From NCBI GenBank assembly GCA_037447655.1, contig JBBHKE010000953.1, positions 155,001-219,000 of the forward strand: a stretch of DNA of 64,000 nt, written 5' to 3'. Origin of the DNA: Zygnema cylindricum (taxonomy: Eukaryota > Streptophyta > Zygnematophyceae > Zygnematales > Zygnemataceae). The notes under the pieces were generated by a model. The model saw nothing but the letters and a program-made list of their open reading frames with translations, did not search any database and had not been told where the DNA came from. This document shows, piece after piece, positions 36,495 through 47,700 of the stretch. A program made the position numbers and the translations under genes. Positions within the stretch are counted from its first letter, which is position 1; each line of letters opens with the position of its first letter.

Positions 36495-36647
36495 AATTTT
36501 GAAATCGAAAAAATTTGTGATTTTAAAAACAGAAAAAAAAAGACTCCAAAAAATATGTATTTCATTTTGATTTTTTTTATTTTTTTTATGATTTATAACT
36601 GTTTTTTATATTGTTTAATGTATTTTTTTATTGTTTTTTTTCCCTTA

Positions 36648-36812
36648 GACTCTGGACAGTTCCCAGAACGTTGCAGTTTTAGAGCAAGGGTGTCTGAGTC
36701 AGTTCAAATGATCCAGGCTTAGAAAAGGAGGCTCCTGAGTTGAAGAGGACTTTGCAAAGATTTTGAAAGGAGAACATCGGTCGCTTTGACGGAGCAAGAA
36801 GAGAAGATTGTA
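36648..36812 (+). pseudogene. Broken 165-bp copy of an exon of the giant coiled-coil gene
   Basis: Read on the + strand this matches the minus strand of 48447-48611 (exon 3 of the coiled-coil gene) almost base for base. Both have GACTCTGGACAGTTCCCAG, then ACGTTGCAG-TTTAGAGCA, then GAGTCAGTTCAAA-GATCCA, then GTTGAAGAGGACTTTGCAA and GGAGCAAGAAGAGAAGAT. Two single-base indels (near 36687 and 36760) destroy the frame. Homology stops abruptly at both ends, within one exon, so no intron loss can be tested. It lies 150 bp from the RT-element remnant and 2 kb downstream of its parent gene. Identity is roughly 88% by eye. Confidence 0.9.
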
Positions 36813-36959
36813 GTGTACAGGCACTACAAGAAGCAAATTGTTGTCTAAATGGCATTTTACTGGATTTTTTATTTTTGTTTGGTTGTACATGTCATTGGTC
36901 CCAAGCCTCTTACAGTATAATACACTGTGAGTCAATATTGATGTAAGAAAAATATTAGA

Positions 36960-37455
36960 GTACAATTTTTTTTTTTAATTATTAACTATATTTTGGGTTC
37001 AAGGGCATAACCCCAAAAAAAATTAGCGCTAATTTATACATCTGAAAATAATTTGGATACACTTTCCCATATTGTAGCCGATATAGTTTGTCTTCACACA
37101 GTCGACGTTTGAACATGTGAGAAGACATTCACGTGATTTTCCCCGTCTTTATGACTGGGAATCAAATCTGAGTGCGCTTTCCCATGTCGACGCGCTCACT
37201 TTCTGGTGTCAACACCGTTATCTGACACGCTTTTGGTACGTTTATACAAAATGAGCAGTTTTAGTACGAGCTGACACGTTTCATTCACTGCACTATTTAA
37301 AAACAGTCTAAATTAGAGTAATGGACATTAATTATACAGAACCTATATTAGCGCAAAGGAAAAAATATAATTATTAATTCTATTTTAGGTTGGAGGGTCA
37401 AAATTTAAGGGCACGAATTAATGTTGTAACTGATTGTGATTCACGGTGTAGCTTA
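36960..37455. repeat. AT-rich dispersed repeat related to 6.6-7.1 kb
   Basis: ATTAGAGTAATG, TTCTATTTTAGGTT and a terminal GATTCACGGTGTAG recall TTAGAGTA words, TTCTATTATAGGTTCG and GATTCGCGGTGTAG at 6587-7085. No coding remains are visible. Confidence 0.4.
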
Positions 37456-38705
37456 GCCTTTCTTTGACACCTTCAGGTGTTTATCCTTCTGTGGTATGAA
37501 TACACCAAAAATATAGGACACAAGCCACTTCTAAGAACACAACCATGCAGACTCAGTCCAAAACAATTCGCAAATTACTTCCTCCACATCAAGCCATAAT
37601 GAGGATGTTGTCGTCTCCATTTTAATTAAACAAGGAGGCAACTAAAAGTCTTGTGGGATTTTCACAAACCGAGGAACAAAGTGAACGGGTCTTCTGATTT
37701 GTGCACTCTTTTGGAAGCTAAGCAAGGTACTAAACTACACATAGAGCTTTCGTTCTAAAGAGGCTCCTTCTATATGCCAAAACAAGGCGTTGTTGTACTA
37801 TACATATACTCGAAGAGAAGCACAATTCATCCTGATGTCGTAAGAACCAAAAAAATAAAATGTACATTGGACCAATGTTGTAAAATAAACTACTCAAACA
37901 AGTCACGCTTTTGGATTGCCACAGTTCCCGATTGGAGCCATTGAAGCCATTCAGATGATGAAGGATGAGGTTGGAGCTATTCACACAAATTATAAGTAGC
38001 TAAAAACTGTGTTGGGGCTCTTACCTGCAAAAATGTTAATTCAAAAAGTCAAAGCTAGTATTTGCCTCACTATAACATCGGGAGAGTTGGAAAGATTCGA
38101 CCAAATACTATTCCAGTGCAAGCCAAATGTTGATTAGTATACAAGGATTATTTTCATCCGTGTTCTTGGAAATTAGCTATCCTAATGACAATCCAGAATG
38201 GAGCAAAACCTGGAAGAGAAGTTGCATCATTTTTCCTTACTAAAAAATCGATGCATACTGTAATTGGCTCTCATTTCAAGGGTAGGATAAAGTTAGGTTG
38301 TCCACACTGACCTGTTTTGAGAAACAAAAAAGTGTTGCAGGTTCATTAGTAACATCTTCGTAGTGGTCATCCAATACAGGGACCACAACCCTCCAATCTC
38401 TGCTCAAACATACCACAAGAGGGAAAAAACCGAATATAAATTTAGTACCAGGCTACAGGATTCTGCTTCAAACGGTCAAAAACAGCCTGATGCCCTTTTG
38501 AGGTTAATTGGAAAACCGCCGCTTTTGGGATGCACTTCAAACCTGCCCCATCACTCTAATATGTGAGCATAAAAGTGCAAATTTATGTCCAGAGACCTCA
38601 CTTGACAGTTTAAATGATTACCATTGTCAAAAGACACAAATGGAAAAAAAAATCCAAAAACCTCCAGAGCTGCAAATGGTAAGGGAGGGTTAAGGGACCA
38701 ACCCT
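37456..38705. other. Intergenic, 3' flank of the coiled-coil gene
   Basis: I see no exon or repeat I can support. The part next to 38705 should contain the 3' untranslated region of the minus-strand gene. Confidence 0.4.
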
Positions 38706-41700
38706 TCAAACACGCAATGTAGACAGCGTAGCAGCCATCCAGAGGTGGAGGCCGAGCCAATAGATGAGAAGCCCTATACGGGCTCCAGGATTGGTCATGA
38801 GCATCTTGGCCAAAGTCAGGCTGTCCTCCCACCAAGTACATACAAATTTGCTTCAGCAGACAAATAATGTACACAAGTGTAATCAAGTGTTAAGGAAAGA
38901 TGATGCCAAATAACTGCAGAAAAATGTATTGTATGCTCGACGTGACATTTGCACAAGGGAAGATGAGGGTGAGCTAATAGACGTAAAACCTGAATTCCAG
39001 AAAAATGACCTTTTTGACAAGTACTCTTTACGACTGACCCTAGCTACCACAACAAAACCTCCTTGTTGCCTGGGATATAGTTCCGACTAAAAAACCTATT
39101 TTTGTTACAGCTTTCGAGAGGAAATCGGACTCCAAAAAGAAAATTAACCGGCGTCCTGTATTTCAATTAGAGCTTTAGCATACAGCATTCGAGAAAGAAA
39201 CGGCTCTGTTCAGAAAAAAATACACTAGGGTCTATTTCTGATTTGATTGTTCTTTTTTATGTAATGCTACGCACTTGCACAACAACAGTGGTTTGCAAAT
39301 GAACATGTAAAGGGAGTTCACGAAAAGGTTTTTGGAAGACATGCTACGCGGATGTACAAAGAACTGTCTAAAAAACAGTTTAGCAGCTGCACAACACAAA
39401 CAAAGTCCGTCGTCCCTAAGATTCGCTACCAAGTAATTCAGAGGATAGGTGAGAGAATAGAGAGTCCAAAACGTGTGTACACAAAGTACGTGGCGTGTTG
39501 TCTGTTCTCTACCCACCCAATCTCTGAGGCAAGAGAACCAAAACACTTTTCGCAACAGAAACAATGGATTTGTATTGTGATGTGCATTGGTTATTTTTTC
39601 TCTGGGGGAGTTTGGAGAGAAGTTCTGTCGAAGACAAAAATTCAGAAATACGTGTGAGGAGGATTTAGGGAGACAGAAAAAAGAAATGGGTGAAATTACT
39701 TGCGACCGGATCGCTAAAGGCGGACTTATTACATTACGAGCAAAAAATATATTCCCTGTAAATTATTTATCTTACTACAAAATAAAACCGAGTCATCACA
39801 TCCCACTATCAGGATATACTGGGAAATGTATTCCTTAACTTGTAGGATAGCCCAAGGAACTATGTAAAAACTGCTTGGAATTGCGGCTATAAACTAGAAA
39901 GGCTTCTAGGGCCCAACCCAGACCAGCTTAGTTAGCAAAACTCAGACGGATCTCTCTAACAAAAGAAATACAACCAGTTGACTAAGCACACTCCAGCCAC
40001 ACACACTTTCTGATTTGCCCTGAAGGTGTAAGGACAGATTGAACTCCTTCACGCTGAGAACCTCTCAATCTTTTTCCAAACAACTAAGAAACAAAATTTG
40101 TATTAACTCACAATTCTGTAGTTTTACATTATTCTTGCTGAAAGGAGAAAGATTTCACATAGCAAACCCTTGTCAAGGGACTGCAAGACACACCTTAATC
40201 TGTCGAAACTGTCCATGGCCGAGTTCACCGTTGATGGGAGATGGGGATATGCCACAGAAATAGGCGCAAACCGCTGTACGCCAGTCACTGCTAGGCAAGA
40301 GGCCAGACATTCAACATAAAAAAAAAAATCAAATTCCAGCTATTAAAAAAATGAACATCTCCTTTCCAGAAACGACCATGCTAACATGCACATTGATACT
40401 ATCAGTTTAAACAGTAGTACCATCAAAATTGCTATCGGTAGTAAATGCACTAATGTTCTATAACCAAACAGAAATCATTATTAATATCAGCGGTTACAAC
40501 AGTTGGACAGAGATCCTCACAAGTGTCGTCCGACCAGCCAATGTTACGAGGGGAACTTGAAGAAGAGCCAGGTGAGTCCACATCAATGGCTTCAAAATCA
40601 TGTGAGTTCTTCCCGGGTGTCTTTCGGACATTTCCTAAGGGCATCATTTTGCTGGGTGAAGCTGGAACAGGTGCTGGAGACTTATCTCCTCGTTTAAGCA
40701 TCTCCACTCTATGGGCCTGCATACATTCACTCCAAAAATACAAAGCAATCAGATAAATCAAAAAACTCAGCCATGCAATGGCCTTTCCCTGCTTGTCGAT
40801 ATGCTGAAACAAACAGCCTTACCACATCCCCTCCATCAGCATCCTCAGTCATCTTTTCTCCCTCGGATTCCTTCAAATCTTGGCCATCTCTCAAAGCCTG
40901 GGCTTCAGCCAACAGTGTTTGTATCTCCAGTGTAAGTTCCTGTAGTTGCGAGTCCTTCCGCTCGGCTGAGGTTCGCCATTCTTCTGCCTCTGCCATGAGC
41001 CCTTGAGATTCTTGCCTTAGCTCTTCAATTTCGGCATCTCGCCATTGTACACTTGCCCGGAGACCCTCAACCTCTGAGGTCAACTCACGAACCTGTTCAC
41101 ATCATAATCCAATTGAGAGAGGTCAAATATAGTCAGTCCAAGCATCTCTGGCTGACATTACCTGACAAACAGGTCTCAACAGCAGTTTATAAACAGCAGA
41201 TTAGAAGCCGCAACTTAATATTCTGCATCATTACTGAATGCTTCATTGCCTTTGACCAATTGTTGAATACAAAACCCCCCTAAAAGAAGACACTTGACCA
41301 AAGGCCTTGTTGACCCACAAGATAATCACCTTCAATCACTCGTTACCCACTTGTTGGTAAACTCAACAAAAACAATAACTTCGTTTCTATGCCTTGAAAA
41401 GCCAGAGGCCCAAACCCCAAAGAAGCAAAAGATCTCTGCAACAAAAAAAATGGGTTTCTAAACTACTTCTGCCCTCAACCAAAAGATGCAAGAACCCACC
41501 TTATTTCTAAGCTGATCCACTTCCATCTCTTGACCATCTCCTTGATCATTTAGAAATCCTTCCCTCCTCGTTCCTAACCCGGCATGTAGCTCTTGAATCT
41601 CTACCTCTTTTTCATTAACTGTTTCCAGAAGCCCGTTTCTTTCTGATGTAAGTTCTCCCAACTCCTTTTTCAACTTCCCAAGTTCTGCCTCTCTAGCCCG

Positions 41701-44700
41701 TAGATTATCCCTCAAGTCCCCCCCTTCGTCCTCCAGTTCATGAACTTCTCTTCGAAGCTGTACTACTTCTACGTTTGTCTTTTCCAGAGCTTCTAGTTCG
41801 CGCGTCACTTGCTGCAACGTAGTTTCTTGCGACTCAACCGTGTCACGAAGGTTTTTGCACTCTTCACGCAGTTCCTTCAATTCTGTCTCCTTTGCCTGTA
41901 GTTTTGATTCTGCCTCACATACAATTGCTTCAGACTGCAAAAAACCCGCAAAGCAAAGAGTCAAAGCTCAGCCTACAAAACACACGTGCGTAATGTGACT
42001 ACCACTACATGCAACTTGTGGAACATTTCAGACACTTATGTGCATCCTCACTCTCAGTTTTTTCACATACATCGCATGTTTTAATGAAATGCCAACACAG
42101 GCATCAGTAAACCAGTTGAAAAGGTCATCACAGAGTCCCGAGTGAAGCACTCCATGATAGCAATAAGGAACAACCGGATTGAAACCACAGGGAGACTCCT
42201 ACAATACGATCAAGGAGGACCTTAAGTTAACACAAGCATTTTTTCAAGGAAGAAAAAACAGGTATGTTGCACAAAAAAGCACACCTGTTCATGAATCTCT
42301 TTCAGTTTGTCTGCTGTAGCGGTTAGTTTGGCAAGAGCTTTGCTTCGGCCTGCCGATACATGTCGCAAATTGGCTTCCTTGTCCTCCAAATCTTCCTTCA
42401 GACCTACCACCTCTTTTTCTAACTGCTCTGAACGGGCTTTTTCTTTGTGGAAAAGTTCTACCTGCTTAAACAGCTCTGTTTCAATTAACCCCCCACCCCA
42501 AGAATAAAAAAAAAAGTAGTTAGTAAAATCTGCTGGAAAGGTGGTTCAGACTTGCTACCATTATTGTTTGTTAAACAGTTTGCTACATGACATTGACTGA
42601 AATCTTGAAAATTCCGTAACTGTGGAAGACCAAGTTTTCAGCCCATGCAATTTTGAAAAACATTGCGCGAATAGCAACCTTGTCGGAGAAAACGCAAAAT
42701 AAACAGAAATAGACCAACCACGATAATGAATTAGCTAAGCCTTCTAAAACCCTTTCCCAGAAAACAGCGCAGGCATGAAATACATCTACCAATTTGCGAA
42801 AGGGAAAATCGAGGTACCCTACACACCACATTTAGAGTTTGGACATCTACCTTTTTCACAAACGGAAAGTCTTCCTGCAAGCTCTTCGATCTCTGCCGTT
42901 AGTGACAGTCGCATTTCGGCGGCTGCTTTCTTTACAGCGTCCAACTCATTTCTCGCGTCTGTTGCTTTCCTAGCTGAACCCATAACTTCTGTAGTCTTTT
43001 CTGCAATCAGCTGCTGAAGCTTTCCAACTTGCACTTCTAACTGTTTGATCTGGGCCTTGGCAAAATCCATGTGTTCCCCCTTCCTTACCAGCTCCTCATG
43101 CAGCTTCTGATTTTCATTCTTCTCATACTCGGCTTTGTCTTTTTCCTTCCCTAACTCGAGCATTATTAGTCCCTCCCTCTCACGCATGTTTTCCAAGGCA
43201 TCCTCGAGGCCCTTCACCTTCTTCATAGTGGCATTGACTTCACTTGCTCCACTTTCCACAGCCACTGCAAGTTCACTCTCTGCTTCTTTCTTTGCTTCTG
43301 ACAGGACAAATTCAAGCTTATCTGCTGCAGTGCTCTGAATCTCCCAGATAACTCTAGCCATTTCTTCTTCCCCTGCTTTCCTGGCCAAAGCAAGTGCTTC
43401 CTCTGCCTCTTCCTCGTTGATCTTCAGTTTACACTCCAGCTGAGCTATCTGCAACGTCAACTTCTCTATCTCTACATTAACGGCTGCCGACATATGGTCC
43501 TCCGTATTATTTTCTAACTCTGCCTCACGACTCTGTGCATCAACTCTTTTATCAAAACATTTTTGATCAACCAACGACATGTCTGATTCAACTTTCTCCT
43601 TCAGAGTCTTCTGAGCACATTCCTCCATTTCCTGAGGTCTTAATTTCAAAGACTTCTCTTCTTGCCGAAGCACTTGTAGGCGCCCGTCTGCAATGGGCTT
43701 CATTTGCTGTGCTTTCCCTTCCCTCTCCTCTAATTTTCCTTGCAAAATTTCTACTAGCTCGTTATGTTCCTTGATTTTACTATGCAGCGCCTCAATTTCC
43801 ACCTCCGTTCTCTTCCCCTTTTGCTCAAGTTCGTCCACCTTCCTCTGCATCTCCCTGGCCTTACTTTCAGCAGTGTCCCGACCTTCAGCTAATCCTGATA
43901 CCAACTCCTCCTTACTTGCTAATGCCATCCTTAGATCAGCTACCTCATTATTAATTGCTTCTATGTTCGAGTCCTCCCGATGTCTCTCTGACTTGAGAAT
44001 TAACATCTCCTCCATTGCAGTCAAGTCTTTCTCCAAAGTTAGCTTCTGTTGTTCAATAGTCTTCCCTTTCTTTACAGCCCTCTGCAGTTTCTCCCGTAAA
44101 ATTGTCACTTGCTCCTGGGATTTAGCTAAGTCACCCTTGAGTTTGGCTATATCTTCTCCCCCAGATATATTACTGTCAGTGCGCTCTGAGTCTGTCATAC
44201 CATTATTTTCAATAACTGGTGCTTGAGGTCGACCTATCGTCTTTGCTGATTCTACTTTTAAATTCTCCTCTACAACTTTGATTTTGGTTTCAGCAGCCGA
44301 CAAAGCTTCTCGCAGACTCTCAGCTTCCCTTGCCTGTTGTTCAGCATGTTTCTTAGCTTCCTTGGTTGCTCGCAAAATTTCAGCCACCCGTTTCCAGGCT
44401 GTCGTAAGCCCCAAGGTCCAATCTTCAGCCCTTGAAAATAAAGTCTTTTCACTTTCTGTTACCAAAGTATTTTTCAAGTCCTCTCCAGCCTGTCCTCCAG
44501 CTTCCCAGCAAGCTTTTGCAACAACCAGCATATCATCCGTCACTAGCTTCACTTCCTCCACCTGTGCAGCGACAACGTCCAGCTTCTGTTCAACCATACT
44601 TTGCGCCAAAACAGCTGCCTGTTGCCTAAGCTCGGCAGCAGCAAGTGCATCTTTGACTCTCACAGCCTCCTTCATGGCTAAGGCTTCTCGTTCTTCTAAC

Positions 44701-47700
44701 TCTTCTGCCAGTTTCCTTGCAGCAGCAAGTTCATCTTTGACTTTTGCAGCCTCCTTTATGGCTTCATTTTCCCGTCCTTCTAACTCTTCTGCCAGTGTTT
44801 TTGCAGCAGCGGCAGCTTTGGCCTCTGCTGCTGCTTTAGCTCTAGCGTTACTAAGAGCATTTTTCGCCTTCTTATTCAGTGCCACCATTTTGGTTTCAAC
44901 CTCTTCAAGCTTTTTCTGAGCTATATGCCTTTCTGTAGCTTCAGCTTGAGCCTGCGCCTCTGCTTTTCCCTTGGCATCTGCCTCAGTCTTCACCTGGTTC
45001 TCCAAAGCAGCAATAACGGCCTCCATCTCCACCTGCTGAAGCATTGACGATTCCTTCAATTTCTTCAGCTCTAGTTCTAAGCCTGCTATGGATGCCTCAG
45101 CATTGTCTAAGACACGCTGAACATTTCCAGCTTTGACTTTTCCAGTCTCCGATAGCCTAGCCTTATCTCTTTCCACCGCTAGTTCATGGTCTTTATGTTC
45201 CAGTAAATCCTCGAGAACCTTTACACGGTCCATCAAGGGCCCAATCTCACTGTCCAATGCATCCTTCCTCTCTCTAATGGACTCAAACATTGCTTCTTTG
45301 CTTTCTAACTCTGCCCTCAAATTTACAATCAGCTCAGAAGACTGGCTTGCCTCCCTCTCAAGAATGCTAATCCTTGTGTTTGCTGCCTTCAACGCATTAG
45401 TAAGGCTTTTGGTCTTTGATTCCAGCTTTCTATTTGCCACAGCAGCATCTTCCATGCTGGTTTGAAGTTTACCTTTGACAATCTCAAGCTCCACTAAAAC
45501 CTGGTCCATCTCAGCCAACAATTTCCCGTTCTCTCCCTTCAAATTCCTCACCTTAAGCTCTAGCTCCTCCTTTTCTCTGCCAGAAACCTTTAAATCTGCA
45601 TCCAACTTCTGGGCTTCTGCTCCAATTTTTAGCTCCATTTCCTTGTGATATTCTGTTGCCCTGATAGATTCAGCAAACATTTCCTCTAACTCTGCTAGCC
45701 TACTCCGCAAGCTTAATTCCTCGCTCCGAGACTTGCGCAAAAGCTCAACAGTTCCAGCCAATTCTGCTTTCATCCGATCATTTTCTGTCGTTAGTGCTTC
45801 TACATCCCTCTTCCACTTAGCTTCCTCTACCTTATAGTTCTCCAGTTGGGTCGTCAGCTTCTCCATGTCATTTATGTTGTCTTTCAACATCGACGTTTCT
45901 GTTTCCCACTTTTTTTCACGATCTAGTGCTTCACTTAACTCCACCTTCAACTTACTAGCTTCTATCAGAAGTCCCCTTTCCTTAGCATTTAGGTTTTTAA
46001 TCTCATTCTTGTATTCTTCTAAGTTTGCTCTCAACTTAGACAATTCCTCAGCAGAGAAAGTCATGGCTACCTTAAGCTCCTCAAGTTCACATGCCAACTT
46101 TTTTGCTTCAGTGCAACTTGCCTCTGCAATTACCAGCTGGGAATCCCTTATGGTCAATGTCTCCTGTAGTGACTTCAACTCTCCTTCTACTTGATTCACC
46201 CTTCTCCTCGCTGCCAACAGCTCCGTCTCCTTTGCCCCGATATCTGCCTCATATTTTGCTTCTGCTTCGCCAATCACCATTTCTAGCTGCTGTACTCTCT
46301 GATGCTGTATTTCCTGCTGAACAATCATAGCCGCTGTTTGAGATCTGGCCTTACCCAACTCATCCTCAACCTCAAGTACCACCTCTTCGCCCTTCAGTGC
46401 CTCTTGCTCCACGGCCGCCAGTTTTGCTTGCAAATTTTGCAAATCACATTCTAACTTATTCACACGTTGTTCTGCTGCTTCCAGCAGCAGGTTCTGCTTA
46501 ACTTCCTGTTCTTTCAGGTCCAATTCACACAGCCTGGCAGCATCCTCTCTTGCTGTAACTGAAGCAAGCGATAGAGCTTTCTCAAGCTCCTCAATTTTCA
46601 TGTCTTTTGAAGCTACTGCTTGCTGAAATTGCTGAGCTTGAAAACCAGCCTGCGTTGCCATCACCTGCATCTCCTCCAAAGACTCAGTAAGCTGTTCCAG
46701 CTTCACATTGGCTGTATTCAGAGCATCCTCCAAGGACGCTGTTCTACAGCGGGTACCTAGAGCTTGCCTCCTCTCCTTCTCAAGCTCCTCGGTCAGAAGT
46801 GCTGCTTTCAATCCAGCAATATGGAGAGATTGATTCAGCTTCGCAGTCTCTGCTTTGTAAGTCTCAAGGACACTGCGCATTTGTTCTAATGCAATGCTCT
46901 TTCTCTGAGCCGAATCTTTATGCTGCTGAACTTCTGCACAAGCTGTCTCTGCCCCAACTTGAAATAACATCTCTCTGGCAGTTTCAGAAGCTTCTTGTGC
47001 TTTCAAACACCCCTGCAAGGCACATATTGATATTCAGCAACGTAGGACCTTCATTCAGAGAACAAGATACTGGACAGTTGTCACAACTGACCAGTTTCAA
47101 TGTCAGACTCAGTACTTAACAAATTCACAGAAGGCATCACAATCTTAAACCATGCCCCTGACAAGAATACTGAGGACAGCCACAAGAGATTCCGCCATCA
47201 AATAAGAGACATGCGCTTTCAAATTAACCACCACGAAAAAAAGAAGGGGCAGTTTTGCTCCCATAAAAGCATTCCTGCCTTGAAATCCATGACACAGGAA
47301 AAGAAAATGGTAAGAAAATCCAAAGAACACGTTCAAGATAAAAGAACTCGACTCACCTCCAATGTAAACAATTCTCTCTCCAATCGTTGCATTCCCTCCA
47401 TTGCCCTGCTAAGCTCCTCGTTTTCAGCCCCAGATTCAGCCAATACCATGCTTCTCTCAGATTCAATATCAGCTTGTAATGATGTGAATATCTTTCGAAG
47501 ACACGTGAGCTCTTGTACAAAAGACTCGTCCAGCTTTTCTTGCTTAGCCATGACTTCCCTTGTCAATTCTACTTGGATTGCCGACAGCTCTTCCTCCTTC
47601 CTCACCAGGTTATCTCCCAACTCCCTTATCTCGCTTGACAATTTCCCTGCTTCAGTCCTGGAAGCTTCCAACTTGTCCTGTTGAACCATCAATACTGCCC

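Noticed and set aside
40450-40812. Apparent membrane segment next to the AHRVEML exon of the coiled-coil gene
   Set aside because: The hydrophobic stretch is translated intron (40717-40822). The real anchor is in the exon 38706-38820, reached by in-phase splicing.
43693-44919. Antisense open frames of 177 and 213 codons within the coiled-coil gene
   Set aside because: They are the complement of Leu/Glu/Lys/Ala-rich codons (Ser/Ala/Phe-rich), a normal shadow of coiled-coil coding DNA.
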